The notes under the pieces: generated by a model
The model's input: the letters and a program-made list of their open reading frames with translations, nothing else
Databases searched by the model: none
Told to the model about the DNA's origin: nothing
Position numbers and translations under genes: made by a program
Source of the DNA: CAVTRI01 sp963737075
GTDB lineage: Bacteria; Actinomycetota; Acidimicrobiia; Acidimicrobiales; Palsa-688
Length of the DNA stretch: 64,000 nucleotides
NCBI GenBank assembly: GCA_963737075.1
Contig: CAVTRI010000002.1
Span: 806,001 to 870,000, forward strand
Direction: 5' to 3'
Shown: piece by piece, positions 1 through 8,139 of the stretch
How positions within the stretch are numbered: the stretch's first letter is position 1
Layout: each line of letters starts with the position of its first letter

Positions 1-739
1 CCACAATCTGGGCGAAAACAGGGATCGCCATTGCCTGGGACGCCAGCAGCAGCTGGTCGGACGCCGTCGACACGGTCGTCGACGCCAGGCCGCTGGGATC
101 CGTGTATGTGGTGTGGGCCATGCCGACCCGTTGGGCCGTGGTGTTCATCTTGGCGACGAAGGCGGCCGACGACCCGGCGTCGGCGTTGGCGAGCATGGCA
201 GCGATGTTGTTGCCGGACCCGACAAGAAGCGCTTGCAACAGTTGCAGTTCGTTCAACGTCTCCCCTGCCGACACCGGAACAACCGACTGCTGTTGCGCCA
301 GTCGGCTCTTATAGTCAGCGACGTCGGCAGCCGACGCCGTGACGGTAAAGCCAGCCTGCCCGGGCGCCAGAGGATGATCTTGGAGAATGACGAAGGCCGT
401 CATGACCTTGGCCAGGCTGGCGATAGGGGTTGGCGTGGCGGGGCCCGACGACCCGAGCGAAGGAAAGCCTTCAACATCGACGGCCGCTTCACCGCTCGCT
501 GGCCAGGCGACCTTCGGCTTGGCACCGGAAAGCACCTCCGATGCCGGCAGCGTTCGTTTGACGGTCAGCGCCGGGATCGGCACCGTGGCGGCCCGAATGG
601 CGATGGCGCCCGCCACGACCACCAGCAGCGCCAGCACCACGATGACGGCACGCAGCGGAAAGCGCCGCTTCTTCCCGGTCTTGAAGTGAAGGTGCTTAGG
701 GGACCCGGTCCTTCCGGCGATCACACCACAGGCTGCCAC
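1..739 (-). CDS. D-alanyl-D-alanine carboxypeptidase (peptidase S11), partial at window edge
   Basis: Penicillin-binding-protein-type carboxypeptidase that trims the terminal D-Ala of peptidoglycan stem peptides, acting outside the membrane. Reading the minus strand from GTG at 739 gives an N-terminal basic stretch, one membrane anchor (about residues 31-48), and then the S11 active-site motifs SLAK (108-111, catalytic Ser and Lys) and SGN (175-177). The third family motif, KTG, is not reached because the gene runs off the left edge after about 246 codons. The start is uncertain: a second GTG lies at 724, and the frame stays open upstream. Family assignment is secure from motif order and spacing; substrate specificity cannot be judged from this part. 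Confidence 0.85.
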   Translation of the reverse strand, partial: MAACGVIAGRTGSPKHLHFKTGKKRRFPLRAVIVVLALLVVVAGAIAIRAATVPIPALTVKRTLPASEVLSGAKPKVAWPASGEAAVDVEGFPSLGSSGPATPTPIASLAKVMTAFVILQDHPLAPGQAGFTVTASAADVADYKSRLAQQQSVVPVSAGETLNELQLLQALLVGSGNNIAAMLANADAGSSAAFVAKMNTTAQRVGMAHTTYTDPSGLASTTVSTASDQLLLASQAMAIPVFAQIV

Positions 740-793
740 ACCCTTGCCTGAGAATAGTTGCAATCCTCGCAGTTGCCGAAAATGATATTTTCC

Positions 794-1333
794 TCAGCCC
801 TTACCGAGCAGCTCGTGGTGCGGCTCGGGATCACCCAGCGAGGTGGGTGAGGTCGCACGGCGTACGAACTCGCGCTCGGTGGGCCAGCGGGTCACAAACT
901 GATCGCCGGAGATCTCTTCGTACCGGATGAGGGTGACGTCCTCGATGTCGACGCGGAACAGGTGAAAGCGCCCGGGGACCGGGTCCCAGCCGATCCGGCT
1001 GCGTACCTGCTCGGCGTATCGTTCGTGGACGGGCCCTGGAGGTTGGGCCACCGCCCGACCACGAACCTTGAACTCGCCGAGGGACCCCTCCCGAGACGTG
1101 ACGATGCTGTGGACGAGCACGCGAGGGTCGCGCAGCAGGTCGATCGCCTTGCGAGAATCGAGAAGCATGGACAACCACAGGTCGTCTTCCCACAGGAGCG
1201 GCTCGACCGGGCTGAGCCGCGGGGTCCCGTCTCCACGGATGGTCACCACGAGGATCACACCCGGGTCCACGAGGCGCTCCCGGCCGAGTTCGCCCAGCCG
1301 GGGCTCGTCCGCGACCAGTTGACCCCACCGCAT
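794..1333 (-). CDS. Pyridoxamine 5'-phosphate oxidase-like (split-barrel flavin-binding) protein
   Basis: A 179-residue protein of the PPOX-like split beta-barrel superfamily, whose members bind FMN, F420 or heme. The start is the ATG at 1333, preceded by a clear AGGAGG; the longer upstream reading frame crosses the divergent methyltransferase and was dropped. Typical family features are the early strand ILVVTIRGDGTPRLSPVEP followed by LWLSML and SRKAIDLLRDPRV, then a central VRGRA strand and a C-terminal W/R-rich strand. No unambiguous F420 or FMN specificity motif can be read, so the substrate is unknown. It is divergent from the methyltransferase at 1376, with only 42 bp between the starts, so both promoters must lie in or overlap that gap. 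Confidence 0.8.
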   Translation of the reverse strand: MRWGQLVADEPRLGELGRERLVDPGVILVVTIRGDGTPRLSPVEPLLWEDDLWLSMLLDSRKAIDLLRDPRVLVHSIVTSREGSLGEFKVRGRAVAQPPGPVHERYAEQVRSRIGWDPVPGRFHLFRVDIEDVTLIRYEEISGDQFVTRWPTEREFVRRATSPTSLGDPEPHHELLGKG

Positions 1334-1375
1334 CGACTCCTCCTCTCCGGTGCCGACATGCATAACACTAGGGGG

Positions 1376-1951
1376 ATGAACGAGAATCACAAACAGTGCG
1401 GCAGCGCTGAGTGGCGGGCCATGATGCGCGAAACCATCCTTCCTTGGGCGCTCGCGAACGTCGACCTCGGCGACGACGTCCTCGAGGTCGGACCCGGATA
1501 CGGCGCAACGACCGATGTGCTCGCTGACTCGGTACCCAAGCTGACGGCGGTCGAAATCGACATTGATCTCGCGGCCATGCTCACGGACCGGTTCGCAGGC
1601 AACGACCGCGTCGCTATCGTGCGAGGCGACGCGACGGCGCTCGGTTTCCCCGACAACCACTTCAGCGGCGCCGCGTGCTTCACCATGCTGCACCATGTAC
1701 CCACCGTGTCTCTCCAGGACCTCCTCTTCGCCGAGGTGGCCCGCGTGCTCCGACCCGGAAGCATGTTTGTCGCCAGTGACAGCGTGGCGAGCCCAGAGCT
1801 CGAGGCTCACCACCAGGACGACACCTACAACCCGATCGATCCTGACACCCTCGTTGGCCGCCTCGAGGCAGCCGGGTTCGCCGACGTCGGGGTGAGGACA
1901 AATCCATTTGGCTGGGCCGCGGTTGCGAGCAGGCCGTCGCTTCTTCGGTAA
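1376..1951 (+). CDS. Class I SAM-dependent methyltransferase
   Basis: A 191-residue Rossmann-fold methyltransferase. Motif I is VLEVGPGYGATTD (about residues 35-47), the acidic end of strand beta-2 is VEIDIDLA, and the post-motif region GDATALGFPDNHFSGAACF plus LRPGSMFV are typical of the UbiE/Methyltransf_11 group. The acceptor substrate is not evident. Start choice is between ATG 1358 and ATG 1376; the latter begins the conserved MNENHK segment but has a run of G directly adjacent rather than a spaced ribosome site. The GNAT gene begins 52 bp downstream on the same strand, so the two are probably cotranscribed. Confidence 0.8.
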   Translation: MNENHKQCGSAEWRAMMRETILPWALANVDLGDDVLEVGPGYGATTDVLADSVPKLTAVEIDIDLAAMLTDRFAGNDRVAIVRGDATALGFPDNHFSGAACFTMLHHVPTVSLQDLLFAEVARVLRPGSMFVASDSVASPELEAHHQDDTYNPIDPDTLVGRLEAAGFADVGVRTNPFGWAAVASRPSLLR

Positions 1952-2003
1952 ACCCATAGCGCATAGGGTCAATGCCAGGCTGCTGGCCGGTGAGGAGACC
2001 GTC

Positions 2004-2573
2004 GTGGACATCGCCGAGGAGAGCATCGACAACCTCAACGAGCACGCGCAGGTGCCGATTGCGTTTCGCGTCGAGAGCATCCTGGAGGTGTCGAGGATCG
2101 ATGACGGGCTGGGCGGGCTGACGCTCACAGAGAGACCCGTCGCCCAGCCATGGGTGAAGGACTATGACGCCATCAAAGGTGAAGGCCCTACCAGATGGGC
2201 CAAGCGCTTCGACGTGTCTAACTGGGGTCTCATCTCCGCCCACGACCGGCGCCAGCGGGTCGGAGGGGCGGTCGTGGCCTTCGACACCGCAGGGCTTCAC
2301 ATGCTGCAAGGCCACACCGACCTCGCCGTTCTGTGGGACCTCCGGATTCGACCCGATCAGCGTGCGAGCGGCATAGGCAGCCTTCTCTTTCATGCCACCG
2401 AGGAATGGGCGCGCCTTCGGGGTTGCAACATGTTGAAGGTCGAAACCCAGAACATCAACCTGCCCGCCTGCTCCTTCTACCGCCGCATGGGCTGCACGCT
2501 GGCCGCCATTGATTGTCTGGCGTACCCAGAACTACCCGACGAGATCCAACTCATCTGGGTCAAGCGAATCTGA
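2004..2573 (+). CDS. GNAT acetyltransferase, streptothricin-acetyltransferase-like
   Basis: Acetyl-CoA-dependent N-acetyltransferase of 189 residues. The acetyl-CoA pyrophosphate loop is RPDQRASGIGSLL (about residues 116-128). The C-terminal part, with LKVETQNINLPACSFYRRMG and a terminal aromatic strand, resembles the streptothricin acetyltransferase (Sat/NAT) branch in known families, although the real substrate could be another amine. The GTG at 2004 is chosen because GAGGAG ends 6 nt upstream (1992-1997); the open frame extends upstream to 1908 over the methyltransferase end but has no better signal. It follows the methyltransferase on the same strand. Resistance to a streptothricin-type drug is only a possibility. 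Confidence 0.75.
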   Translation: MDIAEESIDNLNEHAQVPIAFRVESILEVSRIDDGLGGLTLTERPVAQPWVKDYDAIKGEGPTRWAKRFDVSNWGLISAHDRRQRVGGAVVAFDTAGLHMLQGHTDLAVLWDLRIRPDQRASGIGSLLFHATEEWARLRGCNMLKVETQNINLPACSFYRRMGCTLAAIDCLAYPELPDEIQLIWVKRI

Positions 2574-2740
2574 TACGAGGGGACTTACTTCCGGCGGCCT
2601 GTACCGTATAGAGGGCGGGACCGTCGTCCACGCAGAAGTCCGACGGGGTAACGCCCCGACCTGGCTGCACCGGGTGACAGCCGAGCATGAGATGGCGTCG
2701 CCGAAAGGAGCAGCCGCTTCTCACGGCGCGAGACCCGGAG

Positions 2741-2759
2741 AACCACCGCTGGTGGTTTT
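2741..2759. terminator. Hairpin between convergent genes, probable terminator
   Basis: AACCACC (2741-2747) and GGTGGTT (2751-2757) form a perfect 7-bp stem with a GCT loop, followed by TT on the plus strand. It lies between the GNAT gene (ends 2573) and the convergent methyltransferase (ends 2776), where a bidirectional terminator is expected. Confidence 0.5.
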
Positions 2760-2775
2760 CCACGCCGGTCGCTGA

Positions 2776-3441
2776 CTAGATTCGCTTGATTGTCGCCAGC
2801 CACGCGGGTGCGCCGTCATCGTGGAACCTGGTCTGGACGCGATCAGGTTCGATGGCGGCGACATCCCATCCATTGCTGCGCTTGAACGCGGCTCTCAGCT
2901 CTTCCTGACTGATTGGGTGGGGGCCGGTGTCGGGATCATTGTCACTAAAGCACAACACATACAATGTTCCATTGTTGTCGGTTACCGATGCGATACTCGC
3001 GGCATATCTTGGTCGCTCCTCGACGTCGAAGCTGTGGAACAGCCCGCAGTCCAGCACCGTCTCAAAGGTGCGATCCAAACGTTCCAAATGGAACGCGTCA
3101 GCCGCAGCGAACTCAACCTTGATCCCACGCTCGTCCGCCTTTGCTCGGGCCATCGCAAGTGCCGTCTCAGCCACGTCAACGCCCAGAACCGACAATCCCA
3201 GCGAGGCGACCTGAAGAGCGTTCTCGCCGGTGCCGCAGCCCGCATCGAGCACCGCTCCGGAGAATCCGCCTTCGGAGGCCAACCGCACTATCGCCGGCTG
3301 CGGGTGCCCAATATCCCAGGGGGCAGGGCCCGGGTGGTACGACGCATCCCAGGGCAGCCCCGTCATCCGTTCGTGACTGGTTGGATGCCGACCACGGAAC
3401 GGATCGTCGGCGACACTTCCTGACCGGTCCGACAACGTCAT
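2776..3441 (-). CDS. Class I SAM-dependent methyltransferase
   Basis: A 221-residue methyltransferase with motif I VLDAGCGTGENALQ, the ribose-binding acidic residue in GVDVAETAL, and a conserved N-terminal substrate-cap segment around PWDIGHPQPA. This arrangement is typical of a broad actinobacterial group annotated only as SAM methyltransferase (related to thiopurine/tellurite-type methyltransferases); its acceptor is unknown. The start is set at ATG 3441, which has AAGGAG immediately upstream with unusually short spacing. ATG 3366 (MTGLPWD) is the alternative and would remove a poorly structured leader. The gene converges on the GNAT gene. Confidence 0.8.
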   Translation of the reverse strand: MTLSDRSGSVADDPFRGRHPTSHERMTGLPWDASYHPGPAPWDIGHPQPAIVRLASEGGFSGAVLDAGCGTGENALQVASLGLSVLGVDVAETALAMARAKADERGIKVEFAAADAFHLERLDRTFETVLDCGLFHSFDVEERPRYAASIASVTDNNGTLYVLCFSDNDPDTGPHPISQEELRAAFKRSNGWDVAAIEPDRVQTRFHDDGAPAWLATIKRI

Positions 3442-3558
3442 CTCCTTCGCGACCTCTGGCTCGAATGCCCGTCTGGCAGGTTGTTGCCCGCTCAGAGACG
3501 TCGGTTCGCGACGTTCCTGCCACGCCACACCCGGAGTTGACCGACCACGCGTCCGCGC

Positions 3559-3915
3559 TCACCGGTCCTGAAGCAGTCCGAGTACGTTCCCGTCGGGGTC
3601 GACGATAGTGGCCACCAAGCGGCCGCCACCCACGTCGTGCGCGGGCTCCTTCACGGTGGCACCGGCGGCGGTCACCTCGGCCAGTTTTGCCTCGAGGTCC
3701 GGCACGTGCCAGTAGTTCACCGGCGAGGTCATGCCCTGCGGTCCACCGCCTGGCACCAGCCCGATGTGCTGGCCGGCGGCGTCGAATCCGACGTAGTAGG
3801 ACCCGTCGGTCTGCGGCGGCATGCCGAGCAGGGCGGCGTATATCGCCTTGGCCGTCGTCAGGTCGGACACCGGGTGCAGCACGGTCTTGATTCCCTGGGT
3901 CGAAGAGTCGGTCAT
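3559..3915 (-). CDS. VOC-superfamily (glyoxalase/bleomycin-resistance-like) protein
   Basis: A 118-residue single-module vicinal-oxygen-chelate protein with paired beta-alpha-beta-beta-beta units: KTVLHPVSDLTTAKAIYAAL at the N-terminus and VNYWHVPDLEAKLAEVTAAG followed by VDPDGNVLGLLQ at the C-terminus. Such proteins act as dimers, as lyases, dioxygenases or drug-binding proteins; the reaction is not evident. ATG 3915 is preceded by AGGAGT at suitable spacing. It stands alone between the methyltransferase and the thioesterase remnant, all on the minus strand. Confidence 0.8.
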   Translation of the reverse strand: MTDSSTQGIKTVLHPVSDLTTAKAIYAALLGMPPQTDGSYYVGFDAAGQHIGLVPGGGPQGMTSPVNYWHVPDLEAKLAEVTAAGATVKEPAHDVGGGRLVATIVDPDGNVLGLLQDR

Positions 3916-4014
3916 GCTCACTCCTGAAGTCTCGCTCGCTGGACCAGCGATGCTGCTGTCACGCCCCTTTTGACGCGCCACACCCGCGGTATGTGACAGG
4001 AGCGGTCAGTGGCC

Positions 4015-4976
4015 TCAGGCCGCCCGGCTGAGCTCGGCGCGACGGCGATTGACGCGCATCGCCCCCTCCTGGCTGAACGATGCGACCACCGAGCCACTCT
4101 CGTCGATCAGGCTGCCGTGCACCAGCGCCCGGTCGCTTCCGGCGACAGCACACTGCTGCTCGCACCGGTTCCAACGATCGGCACGAGGCGTCCGGTGGAT
4201 GCACAGCGTGTGGCTCAGGGTCGCCCACGTCAGCTCATCACTCCACGGATGGTGTCCCGCGGCAACCATCGCCGACTCCATCGCTGTCAGGTCCGACGCG
4301 TAGGCGACCAGCGCTGTATGCAGCAGCTCGTCCAGCCCGCCCTCGGGGAGCCCGGCTCCCGCCTTGAACCAGATTCGCCGCCGCCCATCCGCTCCTCGGC
4401 GGACCTCTCGCTGGCCGGTCGGTCAGCCGTGCGCTCGCTGGCCGGATGGGTTGCACCCTCCTGCCCCTCATGGCGTAGCTCGATCGGACACGCCCCCGCG
4501 TTGCCCCCCTGGTCCAACCACGGGCTGAGACCGCCGGGCGGGCCGGCAGGCAACGACGGCATCGTCCGATGAGCGTCGTCGCCGGCGGAGTCAGTATCGC
4601 CATCGTGGAGTGAGATCACGGCGGACATGAGCATCTCCCCAACCTGCTCGATCGTCACCTGGCGCACCCGGTAGCTGCGCCCGTCGAAGAGCCGCTGGAC
4701 CTGAAGCGCCGTTGCCTCCGCCCGATCGCCCGCGCGGAGGAAGGTCGCCTGGACGGCATGCACCCGCCCGCTCGTCACGGTCTGCCCGGCAGCAACGATC
4801 GCCTGAGCGATGAGGTGGCCCCCGAACATCCGGAAGCCCTCGCCACCGGACGCGGCGGCGATGAAGCAATCGGACCGCACCGCCCGCTTCAGTTGCAGGG
4901 ATGCCAGCAGCCGGCCGGCCGGGTCGTCGCCGGTGCCGTCTTCTATCCGGTCGGGTAGTAACACAAGGGAGGTCAT
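4015..4976 (-). pseudogene. Acyl-CoA thioesterase II (TesB type), frameshifted
   Basis: The N-terminal hot-dog domain reads in one frame from ATG 4976 (FRMFGGHLIAQAIVAAGQTV, then VHAVQATFLRAGD and SYRVRQVTIEQ, all TesB hallmarks). The C-terminal hot-dog half reads in a second frame ending at 4015 (LVAYASDLTAMESAM, then HTLCIHRTPRADRW and VASFSQEGAMR). The frames meet in a GGCGGCGGC run at about 4375-4385, so a one-base slip has split the gene. The region just before the break encodes PASER repeated twice, an unusual low-complexity insert for the linker between the two domains. An intact TesB would hydrolyse medium- to long-chain acyl-CoA. Whether the frameshift is real or a sequencing error in a G/C run cannot be decided here. 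Confidence 0.8.
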
Positions 4977-5378
4977 GGTCGGATTGCCTTTCAAAGAGAG
5001 CCGGATTGCTCGCTCGCTCCGCCGGTGGCGGCAAGCTCGGTCTGTACTCTGCGCCCAAGCTGCCCGCTCGGCCATCGTGCCGGCATGCGTCTTGGCAGTG
5101 GTGCAGATACCCCTTTGTGGGCACGGGGTCAGCCGCCAGGCAACCGGTAGTCATTTGGCGATACCCGCTTCGCCGTCGACCCGGATTCCCCGGTGTTTAT
5201 GGGGATGTCATGGAGCTCACCGCAGACACGGATGTCGTCGAGGCCCTCGTGCGGGCTCAAGTCCTCGCAGCCTGATCATTGAGTCGGCCCCATGGGGCCC
5301 CTTGGTACAGGAGGACGGTTCAGACGGATCACCGCAATGCTCTGCGACCCTTGGGAGGCCAATAGGGCTTCCACCCAG
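4977..5378. other. Intergenic stretch without a supported gene
   Basis: About 400 bp between the thioesterase start and the tRNA gene. The open frames are low-complexity shadows with no recognisable family. The only structure noted is a 14-bp palindrome, GGCCCCATGGGGCC, at 5286-5299, about 80 bp beyond the tRNA 3' end. Confidence 0.5.
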
Positions 5379-5449
5379 AGCGAGCGACGGGAATCGAACC
5401 CGCGTTCTCAGCTTGGGAAGCTGATGTTCTGCCTCTGAACTACGCTCGC
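5379..5449 (-). tRNA. tRNA-Gly (anticodon CCC)
   Basis: The minus strand from 5449 folds as a complete tRNA. Acceptor stem GCGAGCG pairs with CGCTCGC, the D arm is GTTC/GAAC, the anticodon stem TCAGC/GCTGA closes the loop TTCCCAA (anticodon CCC, reading GGG), and the T arm carries GGTTCGATTCC. The 71-nt length and discriminator T fit tRNA-Gly. CCA is not encoded. Confidence 0.93.
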
Positions 5450-5461
5450 GAACGGGTCAGC

Positions 5462-5467
5462 AGCATA
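5462..5467 (-). promoter_or_regulatory. Putative -10 element of the tRNA-Gly gene
   Basis: TATGCT on the minus strand, ending 12 nt before the mature tRNA 5' end, the distance expected for a sigma-70-type -10 box. No convincing -35 was found, and a 7-bp GC hairpin (5471-5487) occupies the space behind it. Confidence 0.4.
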
Positions 5468-5530
5468 CCTCCGCCGCTTAGCGGCGGTCGCGGCGCAGGC
5501 TGTCGAACGCGTGGGCTACGGTGCCCAGCC

Positions 5531-6103
5531 GTGATCCTGTCGGACCGCAGCATCCGCGAGGAGCTCGGCTCGGGACGGATCGTGATCGATCCGCTCGACC
5601 CCGCCGACATTCAGCCGTCCTCGGTCGACCTCCGTCTCGACCGGTACTTCCGGGTGTTCCGCAACCACACCATGCGGGTCATCGACGTGCGCGAGGACCA
5701 GGAGGAGCTCACCGAGCTGGTCGAGATCGACGCTGAGGACGCGTTCATCCTCCACCCGGGCGAGTTCGTGCTGGGCTCGACCAAGGAGCGGGTGTCGCTG
5801 CCAACCGATCTGGTGGCCCGACTGGAGGGCAAGAGCAGCCTCGGGCGATTGGGCCTGCTCATCCACTCCACCGCGGGATTCGTCGACGCCGGCTGGGACG
5901 GGCACCTCACCCTGGAGCTTTCGAACGTGGCCACGTTGCCCATCACGTTGTACCCGGGCATGAAGATCGGCCAGATCAGCTTCCTCAAGATGACGACGCC
6001 CGCCGAGGTTCCGTACGGCTCGAGCCAGGTCGGCTCCAAGTACCAGGGCCAACGCGGTCCCACACCGAGCCGCTACTTCGAAAACTTCGCCCCCCGGAGA
6101 TGA
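5531..6103 (+). CDS. dcd: dCTP deaminase (probably dUMP-forming)
   Basis: Trimeric cytosolic enzyme converting dCTP to dUTP, or directly to dUMP in the bifunctional actinobacterial type, feeding thymidylate synthesis. The 190-residue length is normal. Conserved segments include QPSSVDLRLD, LHPGEFVLGST, the active-site block GKSSLGRLGL, the glutamate-bearing TLELSN, and the C-terminal GSKYQGQRGPTPSR lid that closes over the nucleotide. It closely resembles the mycobacterial enzyme, which is bifunctional, so dUMP formation is inferred from that likeness. The start is GTG 5531; a TAnnnT element about 12 nt upstream suggests a very short or absent leader. It is divergent from tRNA-Gly. Confidence 0.95.
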   Translation: MILSDRSIREELGSGRIVIDPLDPADIQPSSVDLRLDRYFRVFRNHTMRVIDVREDQEELTELVEIDAEDAFILHPGEFVLGSTKERVSLPTDLVARLEGKSSLGRLGLLIHSTAGFVDAGWDGHLTLELSNVATLPITLYPGMKIGQISFLKMTTPAEVPYGSSQVGSKYQGQRGPTPSRYFENFAPRR

Positions 6104-6585
6104 GCCTCATCGCGCCAACCGGCGGGGATCGGCCCGCCAAGGCGCGGGGTTCTCTTCAGCAAGGCGCGCTCGGGCTACCCATGTGAGGCCGCACCGCGCC
6201 CCGCTTGCTCCGCGAGGAGCGTCAGCGCGCCACCACGCGATCCCAGGGCGCGTCGTGGCTCGTTCAAAGCGATGCAAAAGCAGAAGAAGGGGAAAGCCGC
6301 ACCCGATCATGCCGAGGACCGCCCGACGGCGCACGGGCCTGCCGGCAAGGAGCCGGACCCCCGAAACGACGTCCGTTCGGTAGCCACCTTCGCCCGCCGC
6401 TCCGCCTTCTGGCGGGCGAGAACCGTCGAATGGTCGCCCCTCGCGGCGATATGGTGACCCCTCGCGGTCAAGGCTCGTGAAAACGTGAATGCCGTACCGA
6501 ACGTCTACTATTCGTCGGTGATTTTTTCGCCGAAGAGGTGAAACGCGCTCTGGTGAAGGCTCGCGTGACCCTGTATGGTAAGTCT

Positions 6586-6616
6586 CCTGGAGTGGGAACC
6601 CGCCACCTACTCCAGG
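6586..6616. repeat. Inverted repeat (11-bp stem)
   Basis: The left arm beginning CCTGGAGT pairs with the right arm ending ACTCCAGG. Three inner pairs (one G-T) extend the stem to 11 bp around a 9-nt loop. It lies in a non-coding stretch; there is no T tract, so its function is unknown. Confidence 0.5.
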
Positions 6617-6657
6617 GAGAGCGGGTCCGAGATCCGCCGCTTGGTCCGCTCCGCTGG

Positions 6658-6677
6658 TGGCGCCCCTCGGGGCGCCA
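6658..6677 (-). terminator. GC-rich palindrome downstream of the TlpA-like gene
   Basis: TGGCGCCCC and GGGGCGCCA form a perfect 9-bp palindrome with only TC at the centre, 47 bp past the minus-strand stop at 6724. Terminators without a U tract are common in high-GC actinobacteria, so a termination role is plausible but not shown. Confidence 0.4.
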
Positions 6678-6723
6678 TCAGTGTTTCCAGGGGGAGGTGT
6701 GGATCGGGAATGGACCGAGCAGG

Positions 6724-7227
6724 TCAGCCACCGGCCCCCACCGCCGCGTTCAGTTTGGCCACGGTGACGCCCCCGAACACCGTCGCCACGAGCCGTCCGG
6801 ACGGGTCGGCTACGAACGACTCGGGCAGGCCCCGAATCTCGTAGCGCTCGGCCAACGCCCCCGAGCTGTCGTCTACGATCGGCCACGATACGTGGTGGCT
6901 GGCGGCGTAAGCAGCCGCTTTCGACGGCGAGTCGAGATACAGAACGCCGACCACCTCGGCACCGGACGCACGTCCGGCCTGCTGCTGCACGAACGCCACC
7001 AGCTCGGGCGTTTCTCGCTGGCACGGTTCACACCAGGTGGCGAAAAAGTTCACGACCACCCAGCGGCCCTTGCCAATCGGCGAACCCAATCGACCGCCAC
7101 TTACTGTGGTACCGGTTACCGCCGGAGCCTTGTGGCCGATCTGGGCACTCGCGCTCCCGGGACCCGAACAGCCTGCGGCGGCCGCCACCACGACCGCGGC
7201 CACGAGCAGCGCTCGACGAAGACCCAC
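6724..7227 (-). CDS. TlpA/ResA-like thioredoxin-fold lipoprotein
   Basis: Membrane-anchored extracytoplasmic thiol-disulfide oxidoreductase of 167 residues. The GTG at 7227 gives a lipoprotein signal with hydrophobic core LLVAAVVVAAAAGC and lipidated Cys20. The thioredoxin fold carries the redox motif WCEPC (Cys66 and Cys69) after VVVNFFATW, and the cis-proline loop GLPESFVADP. Relatives reduce apocytochrome c or maintain exported proteins; no cytochrome c maturation gene is nearby, so the partner is unknown. The much longer upstream open frame overlaps the divergent membrane-protein gene and is not used. Confidence 0.85.
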   Translation of the reverse strand: MGLRRALLVAAVVVAAAAGCSGPGSASAQIGHKAPAVTGTTVSGGRLGSPIGKGRWVVVNFFATWCEPCQRETPELVAFVQQQAGRASGAEVVGVLYLDSPSKAAAYAASHHVSWPIVDDSSGALAERYEIRGLPESFVADPSGRLVATVFGGVTVAKLNAAVGAGG

Positions 7228-7286
7228 GTCGATCAGAGTGGCCGATGCTGAGCCGCATCGGGCTGCAGGGGGTACCGTCGACGGGC

Positions 7287-8129
7287 ATGAGCGAGGCGTA
7301 CCCTCCGGGTTCGTTTGAACGCCGCGGTGAGCAGGAGCCGAGCGACCCGACGCGCGCCGACGCGCAGCCACCCGTGTCGGACAGCGGCTATCAGCCGCAG
7401 CCGTCCGATCCCACAAGCGTCTACCCCACGTACGGCCAGCCGCAGGGCTATCCACAGCAGTACCCGCAGACCAGCGGCTATAGCCAACCGCAGTCTTACT
7501 GGCGGCCGGAAGACTATCCACAGCCCTACCAACCGGGCGGCTACGCGCAACCGACTGGCTACGGCTACCCGACGCAGCAGGCGTATCCGCCCCAGCCGGC
7601 GTACCCCGGCTACGGCTACGGCGCGCCGTATGGCCAGCCGGCGGCGTACGGGACCTACTCAGGGGTCCGCCAGCGGCGGCGAACGTTCGGATACGTGGCG
7701 GCGGCCGTCACGGTCATCGGCGGCATCATCCTCATGGTGGCGTTCACCGCTGTCGACTGGGTGAGCCAGAGCGGCAACCACGCCACGTTTCCCGACATCC
7801 GAAGGGCCATGACCCGCGCCGCCAATCCGCCCGCGCTGCCGCACGGGTATTTCATATGGCTCGCATGGGTGCTGCTGGCCGCCGTCGTAGTCTTCGGGAT
7901 CGCCGGCGCGCTCCCCACGCCAGCGCACCCTGCCCTCCGAATATTCGGGGCTTCGGTCGGGATCGCGGGCATCGTGCTCACCTACTTGGCCTACTACAAG
8001 CTGACGGGACTCGGTTTCGACCGTTCCCTCCAGGGGGCGTCAGTGGGCCCGTATCTGGCTGCGGGCGGGTTTCTGGTCGCCGCCATTGGCGCGTCCATCG
8101 GACCGCACCGGGCGACACGCGCCGTCTAA
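7287..8129 (+). CDS. Tyr/Pro/Gln-rich membrane protein, four predicted membrane segments
   Basis: A 280-residue protein of unknown function. Residues 1 to about 128 are a disordered Y/P/Q/G-rich region with YPQ/GYP-type repeats. Four hydrophobic segments follow: about VAAAVTVIGGIILMVAF, WLAWVLLAAVVVFGIAG, FGASVGIAGIVLTYLAYY and YLAAGGFLVAAIGASIG. Low-complexity cytoplasmic tails on small membrane proteins are common in actinobacteria and are often linked to septal or polar complexes, but nothing here proves that. ATG 7287 is chosen over an in-frame ATG at 7245 that overlaps the divergent gene's leader. It converges on the amidohydrolase that ends at 8140. Confidence 0.75.
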   Translation: MSEAYPPGSFERRGEQEPSDPTRADAQPPVSDSGYQPQPSDPTSVYPTYGQPQGYPQQYPQTSGYSQPQSYWRPEDYPQPYQPGGYAQPTGYGYPTQQAYPPQPAYPGYGYGAPYGQPAAYGTYSGVRQRRRTFGYVAAAVTVIGGIILMVAFTAVDWVSQSGNHATFPDIRRAMTRAANPPALPHGYFIWLAWVLLAAVVVFGIAGALPTPAHPALRIFGASVGIAGIVLTYLAYYKLTGLGFDRSLQGASVGPYLAAGGFLVAAIGASIGPHRATRAV

Positions 8130-8139
8130 GCGGCTCCGC

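Larger units (their letters stand above)
6104..6723. other. 620-bp intergenic region with two strong inverted repeats
   Basis: No coding gene is supported here; open frames on both strands lack family features. Two hairpins stand out: CCTGGAGT/ACTCCAGG with a further three pairs at 6586-6616, and TGGCGCCCC/GGGGCGCCA at 6658-6677. Around 6430-6470 a short unit containing CCCCTCGCGG occurs twice. The second hairpin sits 47 bp beyond the stop of the TlpA-like gene and may terminate it. Confidence 0.5.
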
